64,000 nt of DNA from positions 62,001 through 126,000 of the forward strand of contig KV918971.1 in NCBI GenBank assembly GCA_002049455.2, given 5' to 3'. Position numbers and translations under genes: made by a program. Under the pieces are notes generated by a model that worked only from the letters and a program-made list of their open reading frames with translations, was not told the origin of the DNA and ran no database searches. Source of the DNA: Porphyra umbilicalis (Eukaryota; Rhodophyta; Bangiophyceae; Bangiales; Bangiaceae). Below, one piece after another: positions 10,983 through 23,094 of the stretch. Numbering within the stretch: position 1 is the first letter of the stretch; each line of letters starts with the position of its first letter.

Positions 10983-13900
10983 ATGCGGGGGGGGAAGCGA
11001 GTCGGCGCAGGGCGAAAGACCAACGCGTTCTTGGCGGCTCATGACCCGAAGCAGAGTCACCTGACGCTTCCGTCAAAGGGCACTGGCACGGTGCCTCACG
11101 GGTGGGGGGCACCGGCCGCCGCGGTTGCGCCCCCCGCCGCTCCCATCCCCCATGGCTTGGCACTTCGCGCTGGTTTCGTGACTCCCCCGGCCTTCATCCC
11201 GGCTGGTGCTCCTGCTCCTGCCGTCTCCGTGACACCACGCGCCACCCCGCCGCACACTGAGGCTGGTGCGGCCGTGCACGTGGCCCCAGCCCCTACCTCC
11301 ACCCGCGCCCCCGCCAACGCGGGTGCAGCAGCCAGCTCTGACTCGGTCCTGGCGCCCGCTGGCTACGCTCGCCCCGGCGCCGTGTGCGGGGTTACGAGCG
11401 ACGCCCTTCACGCTGATGATGGTGAGCTCCCCGTCGGCGGTCCTGTGCACGGTGTTGGTGGAGTGGCGATGGGGATCGTGACTCAAGTGTTGGTGCTGCG
11501 GCCGCTGCCCCCCATGCCCCCCGTTTTCCTCCCGATCTGCGCGCCCTCTTGGACCAGGACGACCTGATCGAGCCGCTTGCAGCAGCCGACGGGGGTGTGG
11601 AGGACGATGGTGCCAGCGACACGGACTGGGACGCACGGTCGCTGCCGGGTGCCGATGGTGATGCGGACGAAGAGCTGTTAGAGGAGGAGGAGCTTGGCGA
11701 CTTGGCGTTGCCCGTGTCCCACTGTTTCGGCGCCGACATGACTGTCGAATTGCCCGCCCTGGCATCGGGCACTGACGCGAGCGCGGCGACGGCGTTCTTT
11801 CAGTCGCCCTCCGCACGTCAACCTCCTCCTGCTCCAGGTGGGTCGGAAACGGCGACTGTGGCAGCACATGCCGCTGCCGCGGCAGCGTCAGCAACAAGGA
11901 TGGCGCCGACGGCGGCTCTGTCGTCGACCGCACCGACCAATTCGTCGACACAACCAAACCGCTCGTCGGCCGCGCCGACGAGCTCGTCGACCGCGCCGAC
12001 GGGTTGGTCCGCCGCACCGTCGGTGCAGTCGGCCGGCGTGCCGAGCGAGGCTGCGCGAGGGACCGGACCGCGACCGGCGGCTTGGTGCGCCAGCGCGCGG
12101 CGAGGGGGCAAGCGGCGCTGGACGGTGCGCCTCTACAAGCAGTGGGTGAAGAGGCGCCTCGTCAAGGGCAACCACGTTCTCCACAAGATGGTCTCCTTTA
12201 CGGTGAACCCCCCCGATCCCGTCGCCGCGCAGCACATTCTGTGCCCTGAGGACTACTACCTGCCGCGAATCATCGTCCACGCGCCGTTTGACCTGCGCGG
12301 GCCCTACCGCCCCTTCTGCCCAACGTGCGGCAGCGAGGACGTGACCGCCGACGGGTGGTCTAACTTCAGGCGGGTGATTGACATGGACGAGTGCATCTTT
12401 GCCATTTTTCGCCGCTACCGGTGCTCAAAGAACCACAAGAACAATTGCTTTCGCTCGTGGGACGACGCGCTGCTTGAGCGCGCGCCGCCGCACGTGCGCC
12501 TCGCGTTCCCGGTGATCTTCACCCGCCGCCTCGGCGTGACTCAGATGGTGTTCGACTCAATGCGGTCGTGGGCAGAGGGCGGATCGGGCTTTGGGCCCTT
12601 CGCCACCTACATGCGCGAAAACCACACGCGTCGCCACCACCGCAAGGAGCTGGCGTACATGTCGCGGCTAGCAGACCTTATGGCCGAGTCACCGACGGGG
12701 GAGAGTCGCATCTCGGGCTGCTCTGCCGAGACGGCGCGGCAGTTCCCCCGCTTTTCTCTATTCAATGACCCCGATGGCTACGACGGCGTGCATGGCTCCA
12801 AGAACTTTTACCGGTCGGTCTACACGCGCGGAATGAAGCCACTGGAGGGCTTTATGAAGCAGCGGTGCGCCATGGTACCCGCGAGGATGCTGTCGGGCGA
12901 CCATTTCTTCAAGATCCTGAAGTGCAACTTCAAGTTCAACGGCCGCCCGCTATTTATGGCGGCCTACTCCCTCGTCAATGAGCACACCGAGGTGATGGCC
13001 ACCGTGCTGACGCAGACAAAGACACTGGAGGAGCTGCGTCACGTGCACGCATCCGTCCAGCAGAGAATGATCGCGTTGGGGCTGCCGCGGATACAGATCG
13101 ACGTCTTCTTCACCGACAACCCCACCGCCGAGGCGCCGTTCCTGGAGAGCGTGTACCCGGGCTTGCGCAAGACCAGCGTCAACATGGAGCCGAATGGTGT
13201 CGGGTCCCCTGCTCTCGTCCCCTTCTCCCTCCCCGCGCCGGCCGACCACTCCGTGCATTACATCTTCCAGACGGAAGCGGCCAACGACGCCATCGACAAC
13301 ATGTACCGTTCCGTGACACGCTCGGGCGCCGAGCGCGTGCTCGGCCTCGATGCCGAGTGAAATTGTGACGGTGGACCGAGCGGCCGCGGCCCTGGCACCG
13401 TCCGGGTGGTGCAAATGTCGTCGTGGACAGAGACGCTCGTTCTCCACGTGTCGCGCATGCGGTCGTTTCCGCACCAGTTACGGGCGCTACTCGCCGATCC
13501 CACCGTAGTCAAGGCGGGAAAAAGCATTGGAGGCGACCGCAAGAAGCTGCTGGCGGACTTTGGGGTCGATGTAAAAAGCACCATTGAGCTCGGAAACTTT
13601 GCTAAGGCCAGGCAGCTTGTCGGCAGCGCGACGATCGGCCTGGCCGGGCTCGTCTCCGTGCTACTTAAGCGCGTCCTCGACAAGGACCCGGCGGTCCGGC
13701 TGTCAGACTGGTCTCGGGAGCTCACCGCGGACCAGCAGACGTACGCTGCCATGGACTCGTACGCGTCGCTGCTCGTCTACCAATACATCTTCAGCGCCGA
13801 GAGCCCCGTCCCGTCGATGACGTCGACGCTCATCGGAAAGCAGCTGTACCTCGCCGACGCTAGCGGGACGCGGCGGGTGGCGCGCTGCGTTGTCGCCGAC

Positions 13901-16429
13901 GCCCAGCCAGCCAAGTACGGCAACTTGGTCGTCGGGGCAAAGGAGCGGGTGTGGGTCAAGGTCGTGGAGGTGCTAGTGCCGGCGTTTGCTCTCCCCTACT
14001 CGCCCAAGAGGGGGCCGCGCTCGCTGGCCGAGCTCATGCGCGAGAGTGCGCAGCTTGGCAAGGACCCATTGATGGTGGCATCCCGTCTCCACCTACGTGA
14101 CGCAGACCACGCTGTCGAGCGTCGCCTGGCGGCCGAGCGCGCCCAGGTGCTGCACCCGGTCACGGCCGTGAGCGGCGGGGTGGCGGGCTGCTTTGATGCA
14201 ATGGAGGGGCTGCGCGCATCCGTGGCCACCATGTGCGAGAAGGGGGTCGTGCCGGGCGTCGCGGTCGGTGACAAGGACGCGGAGACGGACGACGAGGAGT
14301 CGCCAGACGGCGGCGCGCTTCCTGTTGGCGGTGCATTTTCCGGCAGCGGGGATGCAGGTGGAGAGGAGGCCGTGGAGGGCGACGGGGAGGACTTGAGCGA
14401 CCCTGAAGCTGCAGCAGATGGCGGAGCGGCGGCACGGGGCCTTCTCTCCGGCGTGAAGGCCGACATTTTGCACGTGTTGGACAGGGTCCTACGACACGCG
14501 CCCAAGAACCACGGCGCGACGGCGCATTTCAGTCGGTGCTTTGTGCATGCGTTGATGTTCTACAACGATGGCGACGCCCAGCTCGCTGAGCGCGTCGCAG
14601 CGGAGAAGTGGCCCGAAATGACGTGGCTTGAAGTGCTCTACCGCAAGGCGACTTCGGTGAACCGGCGCGTGCGGCGTGCGGTGCCGGCGGCGGTCGTCAT
14701 AGTCCCACGGCTGGAGGCCGTGTTCAAAGAATTTGCAAACATCCTTGACGCCAGCACTGGGCAGCGCTTGTTCAACAGCGCGGCCAAGAGCGCTGCCCGG
14801 AAAGTGATCAAGATGGCCAAGGCCGGCTGGTTGACCGACCCCACCGACGCCCCGCTCTACACGCTGCGGACGCACGACCAGGACGGGCTCCCGCTTTGGC
14901 CTTGCAGCCGTGGCACGAACTCAAACGAGGGGAGCGTGCACCAGAAGCTGGTCAAGAACTTTATGTCGATGCGGGGCGCTTCTGCAGAGCTCATCCACTA
15001 CGCTCTTGTGGAGTGGGTGCATCGCCACAACCTCCGCGCTGCGCGCAAAAATCGGACGGGCGGGGCGTGCATCGGCCACGCCGACACGTGGATCCTCGAC
15101 GACATTCTCCTCTTGCAGGAGCACGTGTTTGGGAAGGGGGTGTCCCACTTGTCGCACGAGCGCGTCGCGGAGTACACGCTACCGGAGTTCTACTGCGGCG
15201 TGACGCCGCTGGCGCCCGACGTGCTCGACGAATGCGGCTTGCAGGGAAAGGAGATGTGGAAGCAGATGGAGCCGCTGTTCAAGCGCATGTCCAAGCAAAA
15301 GCGGTACCTGGCGGCGGCGATGGGCTCTGGCGTGCCGATCCTTCCGGTCCACACCAAGGAGGAGAGGCTATTGTACTTGGAGCTGAAGGAGCGCCTGCGG
15401 CGCCAGCTGCTGGGGACGCCGACGGCTTTAGCGATGGCCAACGAGTTCAACAAGGCGGCCGCAGACGACTGGTTGCGGCACGCCACCAAGGCTGCCGCCC
15501 AGAAACACAAGCGGAAGGGGCGCATGCAGATGCCGATGATCCATTTCAAAACCGTCGGGCACATGACAATGTACCAGGCCTTCTACGACCGGAACCAGAA
15601 CATTGCCAGCACCATCTTGCGGAGCCACCCGAACAAGTCCAAGCCGCGCATCGCGGGTGCCAACGTGGGGAGGATGGGTTTCGGGGCCGCGGCCAGCAGC
15701 CACAAGCCCGTGAGCGCCCGAGTGCCGAGCAGAAGCAGTAGCGGCAAGTCTGTGTCCACCGGCGCGTCGAGTCGCTCCCATGCGGGGCAGTCACTGGCGC
15801 CGATCAACGGCGACAGTAGCACCGGCATCGTCGCTGGCGCATTGTGCGACGTGGGCGGGGCACGGAAAGGGGGCGCCGGGGCTGGCTGGGAGGAGACGGC
15901 GGGTGCCGAGGCGGTCAGGGAGATGGACGATGCGGCGGCGGTCGGGGGAGGCGGGGAGACAGTCGGTGCCGCGGAGGTCGAGACGAGCGGGGAAGCGGTC
16001 GATGCTGCGGCGGCCGGGGTGGGGAAGGGACCCTGCAGGGATCGTGCTGCCTCACCGGCCTGCACGCCGGGTGCAGGCGATGCGGCACTGGTGCCGATAC
16101 TGCCAGCGGACTTCTACCAGGCTGTGGACAGGGCGCTCAACCCTTACGACGCCTCACGACGGCGTCGGCCCTGCGCGGAAGGGGAGGAAATGGAGGATCC
16201 ATCACCTCGAAAGAGGCGCCGGCGGCACTGTGTTGTGTGCGCCAGCCCTCTGTGCAAGGGCAACGCCAACCGCTCTTCGTGCCCGTTCTACAAGTCGCCC
16301 GCCAGCAACCAGCCGCCAGAGCCGCCTCCACCCTCGGCTGGACGGTGGGCGGGGAGCAGAGGCTCACTCTCTACCCGTGCGCCTCGTAGTGGGAACAACC
16401 TGGGGTCGGGGCGATGGCAGTTCATGTAG
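10983..16429 (+). pseudogene. Large transposase: GAGRK motif, DUF6729-like zinc region, DDE core with inserted 3'-5' exonuclease
   Basis: The protein starts with MRGGKRVGAGRKTNAF (10983), a basic GAGRK motif. After a probable one-base frame change near 11460, the frame runs to TGA at 13358-13360. It resumes in the same phase from 13361 to 16429. Seen in order: Cys/His-rich FCPTCGSEDV and YRCSKNHKNNCF (~12310-12460, like DUF6729), SGDHFFKILKC (12893) and FFTDNP (13106) as likely first and second DDE acids, then a DEDDy exonuclease of the Werner type (VLGLDAE; later LSDWSRELTADQQTYAAMDS near 13700), then RGTNSNEGSVHQKL (14909) as a likely third acidic residue. The exonuclease thus sits inside the transposase core. 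The TGA occupies the position where exonucleases have Trp in the LDxEW motif. A Cys-rich HCVVCASPLCKGNANRSSCPF tail lies near 16230. Domain identities come from remembered family motifs; the catalytic assignment is inferred. Confidence 0.65.
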
Positions 16430-17082
16430 ATACGCTTTCTTTTTTTAGTACACGATGAATGCATGGCTGTACTTCAAGTTGCGCACGTCTCGGCGAGGGA
16501 AAGGGAGGCCGCCACCAGCGGCTCCGTCTTGGCGGGGTGGCCGGGTGGGTCGGCCATTCACCGTCTGTGCTTCATTGACGGTTGGCGTCGGAGGAGAAAG
16601 AGGGGGGGGGAGGAGCGACGCGCAGGGTAGGAGAGTGAGTAAAAATGGGATAGTAGGGGGGAGCGAGAGAACCACATGGTATGGGGGAGCATCACGCAGG
16701 CAAAGCATTGTCAGTAGGAGGGTTCAGGCGTAGCTACCCTCTCTTCTCTGTGCGGCGACTCCATCCAACCAGACAGGAGGCTGCCATACTGGGCGCCTTC
16801 TTGGGCGCCCGCTCCGCCGGGTCGACTTCCACGGCAACTCAACACGTCACGGCAACTCAACACGTCACGCTCCCTCACACGTACGCAAGTTGTCCGCCCT
16901 GGCCGTTGGCCATCGGTTGACCCCTGCTGCTACCCATTAGGTCGCCCGTCCCCCCCCGCACCCCATCATGTCGCCCGCCCCCCCCGCTCCCCGTCAGGTC
17001 GCCGGCCCCCCCCTGCGCCCCATCAGGTCGCCGGCCCCCCCCCAGGCCTCGTCAGGTCGCCGGTCTCGCCCCGCGCCCCATC
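16430..17082. other. Downstream region of the transposase gene
   Basis: No gene is seen. An 18-base unit GGCAACTCAACACGTCAC occurs twice in tandem at about 16833-16868. A T-rich run follows the transposase stop (16438-16446). The right end of the transposase-bearing element should lie in or near this region, but I could not identify a matching inverted repeat on the left side. Confidence 0.4.
16939..17080. repeat. C-rich minisatellite
   Basis: Four to five imperfect copies of a ~35-bp unit containing CATCAGGTCGCC followed by a C run. It abuts the left inverted repeat of the large element at 17083. The octamer CAGGTCGC from this unit also appears immediately outside that element's right end (28745-28752). 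Confidence 0.7.
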
Positions 17083-17242
17083 ATCATCGGAAAAGCTGGC
17101 GGCCCGAACAAGGCCGATCCCCGTTCGGCTTCTTGATCGGTCGAACATGATCCGAACAGTGCCATGTTCGATGGAGTCCGTCCGGACGAACAAAGGGGGT
17201 AAAACGTTTGGGTCTGATCGAGGCCGATCGACCCATTTTAGG

Positions 17243-17270
17243 CCCCTCTCAGAAGACTCTGTGAGAGGGG
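17243..17270. repeat. Perfect short hairpin
   Basis: CCCCTCTCA and TGAGAGGGG form a perfect 9-bp stem with a 10-base loop. It lies in the left subterminal region of the large two-gene element. Its function is unknown. Confidence 0.6.
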
Positions 17271-17515
17271 TATGGCTATGGTAATAATTTTCGGCGCACT
17301 ATCCTCATAAGCTCTGACTAACACGGGGCTTCGTTATCAAGAAGCATAAGTAAGATACGTGAAGAGTTTATCAAGATGGATATTACTCTGATTAGCTAAG
17401 AAGAAAGTCCTGGGGCGGACGCGAATCCGATCAGACTCGAGTACTTGAAAGATCAGCATCTGCAGCAATTTGCACCTCGGGTGCCGCTGCCTCCAAGACT
17501 CCGCCGCCGTCCTGC

Positions 17516-17655
17516 CGCCGCAATCGTGTCGCCACCATCGTGCCGCCACCACCACCACCACCGTCGTGCCGCCACCACCACCACCACCATCGTGCCGCCA
17601 CCACCACCACCACCATCGTGCCGCCACCACCACCACCACCACCGTGCCGCCGCAG
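17516..17655. repeat. CCA/ACC-rich minisatellite
   Basis: About four copies of a ~27-bp unit, TCGTGCCGCCACCACCACC plus more CCA triplets. On the minus strand it reads as poly-Val/Trp/Gly, so reading frames here are artefacts. It lies inside the left arm of the two-gene element, between the TIR and the minus-strand gene. Confidence 0.85.
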
Positions 17656-18221
17656 CTCGCGCCCTCCACCTTGCCAATCCGCCAACTCGCTGCCCGCCGA
17701 ACCCCGCCCGCTCACCCCCGCACTACTAAAGTTTATGACACGCCTGCGCCGTCGACCCCCGCCCGCCCGCCCGCCTAGTGGCGTGGCCGCGCCACTAGGT
17801 CGTTCCCGTCTCCACCACCCACGATGAGTTGACTCATGTCCCTAGCTGCCCGCCAACGCGAATGACACGCACGGCCGCCCACTGGCCGGCGGTGGAAGGC
17901 CATTCGCCGCAGTACACGTGACAGCACACGACTGTCACTCCAGCGGGCTTGCTCGCTTGCAAACGTCTATGAGCTCCCGTTGGGCTAGCCGACCTCCCTG
18001 GCGAGAAAAAAAGAAGCCAGTGAAACCGGCCTCTGGGACAGCACGCGCCAGCACGGACCCCTGCGACAAGCAGGGGACCTCCAACTCGTGCCTCCAGCCG
18101 CAGCCTCCAGCTGCCAGGTACAGATATACATCAATGCGACGCGGGTGTTCACTCAATCACTCGCCCCTCCTCACAACCAACGCTCACTTCTCGCCATTGC
18201 ACCCTCTCACGACGAGGCACT

Positions 18222-21116
18222 TCAGAATAGTCGATATGCAGACCGCACCGGCGTGATCTCATCGTCCTCTTCAGCGTCAGACGGGTTCACAGCGCGGTTG
18301 GGGGTCTTCTGCTGGACAACGCGCTTCCCCTTCAGGGAGGAACGATGATCCCCACCGTTGTCGTCCAGGTCCGCCTCGAGCTGCGCGGCGAGCCGCGCGT
18401 CACGGGCGAGGTCAGCGTCCGACTGCCCACCCCCGGTGCCGCTCCCACTCCCACCACCGTCGCCGGCCCGCGACGGAGTGACACAATTCTTGCCACTGCG
18501 TCGGTAGCGGTCGTGGAACTCCATGTTGCGCAGGGCACGGTCAGCCCGCCGTGCGGCCATGTGGGTGTCTGGCGTTGCGGGCGCAGAAATCTCCGCCGCA
18601 CGCCGCTCAGCCTCACGAGCGGCCGCACGGGCCGCTCTGGCTTGCACGCTGGGGTCATAGCCGTGTATGTCGAGCATGAGCTGGCGAGTAGCCTGCAGCA
18701 CCCGCTCTGGGAAGTGCGCCACCACCCCAGTTCCCGGAGGGCACGGAAAGAGCTTAAGCCCGTCACACGGCCTACAGCCAGCCATGTCCACCTCCGTGAG
18801 CGTCCATTCCGCCGCCAGCAGACGGCGAGGGCCGTCATCGGCGTTGTCCCGACGAGTCAAAAGCGCAGGGAGATCGGGAAGCATTACGCGGAGCCCTAGC
18901 CTAATCTGCAGACAGAAAAGCACCAGAAAAGCCGACGAAGCACGAGCCAAGGCCAATTGATTGAAAATTACAAGTATACGAAAAGACACAGAAGCACGAT
19001 CCAGTTAGAGTTCACTCTGCACCGAAACGCGCCCGCAAGCGTGGTCACGCGACAGTCACGCGACGGTCGCGCGACAGTCACGCGACGGTCACGCGACGGT
19101 CACTCGACAATGACGTCGGCACGCGCCTTAATCCGGCCAGCTCACCAGCCCTCGTGAGAAACGTACCCAGCACCGAACGATGGCGCAGTGCCCTACGCTC
19201 GTCAAGAGGTGCTCAAACGGCTCCTCGTCGGTCGCGTCCACAAACCAGCCAGTGGTGCAGTCCAGTGCTTTGTCCACGGCCATCATTGCGGCCACGACAC
19301 CCTGCTTCCCGACAGCCGACTTGCACCAGTACTCGTATCTGAAAAGGCTCACCAGGTCGGACTCGTCCAGCACGGCCGGGCCCGTCACGCCCGGCCTGGT
19401 CGCCACCCCTTTGCCATCGTTCTCGTGCATGAATGCGGTGTAGGCGAGAACCGCCACCTCCCTGAGGTGCGCTCGCTTGTGGCCGACTGGGCGCCTCAGG
19501 TACTCCTTGAGACGCACCTTTGACCAGCCGCTGGGGAAGGCCGACGACACGAGTACAGGGAACATGAACCGCGTCCCGATCTTCACCCGGGCGTCCGTCA
19601 ACTCAATGTTGAAAAAGTGGGCGATGACCTCGGCTTTGTGCTCACGCGCCGCGACACTCGACGGATAGACAAAGTCGCCGTTTGCCTCACAGAACTTCAT
19701 TGTGTATGCCGTCACGTAAGCGTCCTGTCGTTTGAGGGAGAAAAGGTACAAGACAGTCAATGCAGCTCGAAAGAAAAGGCATATCAGTCGCAGGACGCCA
19801 TAATGTCAGCATCAGCCACTCGTTGTCAAGACTAGGCGCACACTATCCCTCGTCACTTCTCCGCGACACCAGTACGCTCTCAACGCCCTGTGCAAAACTT
19901 ACCCGTAAGTCGGGACTCCAGTGTGCGCGCGGCACCTGCACGGCTTCATCGTTGCCGTTGTCGTCGTCAAAGCCGACATTCCCTCCGACGATAGCGACCG
20001 CGCCCACGTCCGCGCCCACGCCCACGCGCACGGCCGCCCCCGCTCCGGTGCCCGCTCCCAATCCAGTGGCTTGGGCCCCGTTGCCGAGCCTCTCGGAGAT
20101 CTCCTTCAACATGAGTGCAATCCCCTTGTTCGAGGCGGTCAGCCCCGAGGTCTGCTCGGCCACGTCGGAAAACTGCTCCTGGACGTGCGAGACGGCACCG
20201 CGGGCGCCACGCACGTCCGAGCGTAGCATCTGCACCTCCTTCTTGTTGCCCTTGAGGAGCTCCATCGCCTCGTCTAGCATTCTTTCCTGACGCTTGAGGC
20301 TTCCGACAACGCCACGCACCTCCGTGGCCGGAACGAAGCCCGCCAACACCTTGCCGGGATCCTTCGCGGCACGCGCCGTCGTGGCAGGCATGTAGCCCGC
20401 TGCGGCACCACCGTTCGCCTTGGTTGCCACGGGCACAGCCGCATCCGTGTCCGCAGCGTCCTCATCGGATGATACAACAGCCACAGCTCCCGAGTACCCG
20501 GAGGCAGCACCAGACGCCGAATGCTCATCCAAGTTCAGCACTGTGGCGACCTTCTTTCCCTTTCCGCCTCTTGGGGCGGAGGGCAGGCGTACACGCTTGC
20601 GCGCGGCTTGCTCTTTGGGTGGCACCTTCGGCTTCTTGGCTCTCGATGGCGGCTTGGGCAGCGTGAGAGCAGGAGGCAGGAACGACGCGAGAATCGCGTC
20701 CGAGTTGATCTCCTGCGCTGGGGCACCCGGATCCACTTGCTCTGCAGCAAAGCGGGTATCTCGTGGCACAGACTCGCAAAACCCCCCTGCTTCTGGGATG
20801 CCAGTGTCCCATGGGCCGCAGCGGGCCCGGTGTGCCCGGCGCGCGGCGTCGCCAGTCCACCTTGCAGGAAGCGCATTGGCGGCCCAGCGTAAGTGCCGGC
20901 CCCCCCCACACCGCCTGCTTCGCTCCATGTTGCAGCTGCCGCGTCATTGGTGGCGACACGAGTACCGTCACTGCCGTGGACGCTCCCCGCAGGTCGAAAC
21001 GCGGCCGCCGCCTGCCCCGAATTGACCGCCGTAGGAATGAAAACGGCCCCAACCGGCCCAGTCGGCAACGGTGGGAATCCAGGTGGCCCCGAGAGACGCC
21101 CAGTGTTGAAAGCCAT
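18222..21116 (-). CDS. Four-exon coiled-coil accessory protein of the large transposon
   Basis: The gene model on the minus strand has exons 21116-20861, 20741-19903, 19724-19167 and 18905-18222. The introns are 119, 178 and 261 bp. Donors are GTGGAC (weak), GTAAGT and GTACGT; acceptors are CTGCAG, ACGACAG and CTGCAG. Exon phases agree at every junction (1, 0, 0), giving 778 residues from MAFNTGRLSGPPGF to the TGA ending at 18222. Exon 2 has a basic, NLS-like tract (KPPSRAKKPKVPPKEQ) and a long helical, probably coiled-coil region (LKRQERMLDEAMELLKGNKK onward). Exon 3 contains GWSKVRLKEYLRRPVGHKRA, a compact basic segment that could contact DNA. Exon 4 is charged and low-complexity. I do not recognise the family. 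Its position, divergent to a transposase within shared TIRs, suggests a second transposition protein. The first intron is the least certain. Confidence 0.6.
19035..19110. repeat. Short tandem repeat inside intron 3
   Basis: Five to six copies of an ~11-base unit of the form GTCACGCGACG, with variation, within the last intron of the coiled-coil gene. Confidence 0.8.
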
Positions 21117-23094
21117 TGCGTGCTTTTCACGAAACGCGCGAAAATGCGACACGAGACCGCACACGCACACAGGCCGGCCCGAACGCGAAGATCTGCTCAG
21201 GTGCCTGCCCGTAGGACGCCTGCGCCCAATCCCGTAGACACGACGACCGTCCACAAGTGATCACGAACCGCGAGTGCCCGCACTGCCGCGCGCCCGAGAG
21301 CGTCGACCCGCCCTGCTGCGAGAGCGCACTTGACGACCTCGCTCAGCCCCTTAGCGACGACCGCCTGAGCGCACCCACAACCCGTCAGCGCGCACAGCCC
21401 CCCGCGCCCGCACCACCGCCCGGCTGTAGCCGACGACTTGCTCCGCCGCTCACAAGTCGGCGACGACCTTGCCTAGGCCCGTCGACTGGATGAACGCCTG
21501 CACGAGGCCCCGTCCTCCCAATAGCGACGACCCGTCCTGCCGCCCGCCCAAAGGCGACGACCCGCCCTGCCGCGCGCGCAAAGGCTACGACTTGCCCTAA
21601 GCGCACAGACTCAAACAACCACCGCACCACCGACCGCCCAGCACGACCCGCCGCCCGCAGAGCGCGCACGCGTTGCTGAAAAGGACCACGACGACCTCAG
21701 TCCGCTGACGCACGCTGAGGCGTGTGCCTCCCGGCACAGAGTGACGGTTGCCGACGCTCTTGTAGTCGGCTGGCCACCACGCGAGGGCGAGGGGCGCCGG
21801 CGTGCCGCACGTGGAAGAGGCGCGTGCTCTTGCCAAGGTCGGGTCATGGAGCAACGTGGTGGGAGGCCCGAGCGAGGCACAAGTGCACGTCGCGAGGGGC
21901 CGCGGGGAGTGGTCGGTCCTCTCGTGGAAAGAGGGGGGCCGAAACCCGAGGAGAGCGACAAAAGAGGCGGCGAGGTGGTTCATTGACCCGCGGTCTCGCG
22001 AACGCGGCACGTGTGGATGTCGAGGTTGATCCACGGTGCCGCATTGGGGGGAGAGCGAGCGCTGGGCGAGCCCGACGCACTCAAGCAGAAAGAAAATGCA
22101 AGTCGGAGGGGGGGGGGTGGGGGGCGGGCATACTCGTGGACGATGCATGAACGTACAAATAGGTGCGTGGGGGAGGGGGAGCAAGCGGGGTGAAGTCGGA
22201 GGGGGAGCGGGCGAGTCCGGCGCGTGTCCGCAGTCACGCAAAAAGTGCAAGTCGGAGGGGGGGGTGGGGAGCGGGCATACTCGTGGACGATGCATGAACG
22301 TACAAAGGGGTGCGTGGGGGAGGGGGAGCAAGCGTGCTGAACACGGAGGCGGAGGGTGGAGAAGGGGGAGGAAGCGGGGCCAGCACGCGGGGGCAGGGGC
22401 GGGCGGGGCGTGCGCCCTGTCGCCAACAACGCCGTGGCTGGGTGAGGGCGTGTGGCGCACAGGTACGCAGCTGAGAGGCAGGTGCGCGCTGCTGTCCTCG
22501 GCCGCCGTCGGCCGCCTGTGGCGGCAGCTCCTGTTCTTGGCCCGCGCCCCACGCGAGCGAGCTCGCCCAAAGCGGCCGATCCGCCCGCTGAAATAAATTA
22601 CACTGGCTGGATTGACTGGGCTGCTCGAACGTGGGAAAAATCGCGATCGAAATTATTTCGCGAAGCACGAGTGGCCGCGACCCTTGCAGGGGGCACAGGC
22701 ACTCGTGTGCTTCACGCCCTGCACTGTCTCTCCCGCGCTCTTGGAATCGTCGCGTGGCAGCAGTGCTCGTGTGTCCCCTCGTGCCCGCCCCGGTCCTTCT
22801 TCGCCCCACCCGCCCCCGTTCCCTTGTGTTCTGTTTGTCAGCGAGTGGGACGACGTGCCAGCGGATCATCAGCCAAGGCAAACATTGCCTTGTTTGTTCT
22901 GGCTGCTGTCCGCCGCCACCACCACCACGACGTTCGTTGCGACGGTGTCTTGACCCTCGTCGCAGCTGCAACGTCACCCACGCCGCTGAGTGTCAACGCG
23001 GCGCCCACGCGGGCTGTGCCAGCTTGCCCACTGTGAACCACTCGGCCCCCGCGGTCACCGCAAACGGTCTGGCGGCTGCCACAAACCAAGCTAC
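21117..23094. other. Divergent spacer of the two-gene element
   Basis: About 2 kb separate the start codons of the two divergently transcribed genes, so both promoters should lie here. It holds an imperfect ~32-bp tandem repeat with core GGCGACGACCCGCCCTGCCG at about 21505-21600 and a 147-bp direct duplication described separately. No reading frame here looks real. Confidence 0.5.
22095..22345. repeat. Two direct copies of a ~110-bp segment, period 147 bp
   Basis: The segment starting TGCAAGTCGGAGG near 22097 recurs near 22245, sharing ATACTCGTGGACGATGCATG and a G-rich tail GGTGCGTGGGGGAGGGGGAG. The period is 147 bp, measured between the copies of TACTCGTGG at 22131 and 22278. It lies midway between two divergent promoters, so a regulatory role is possible but unproven. 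Confidence 0.75.

Noticed and set aside
11549-11551. Independent gene starting at 11549
   Set aside because: The frame there begins with TTG, and coding-like sequence continues upstream in the same phase; it is part of the larger transposase.
13358-13360. TGA as selenocysteine or a reassigned codon
   Set aside because: The position is a conserved Trp in the exonuclease motif, not a Cys. TGA ends other genes normally here, for example at 13-kb-independent sites 4752 and 27460, and other breaks use TAG and TAA, so reassignment does not fit.
17243-17270. Rho-independent terminator
   Set aside because: No T tract follows, and the setting is the end of a eukaryotic transposon.
16939-17655. Possible CRISPR-like array
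   Set aside because: The repeated units are contiguous minisatellites with no unique spacers, and the genome is eukaryotic.
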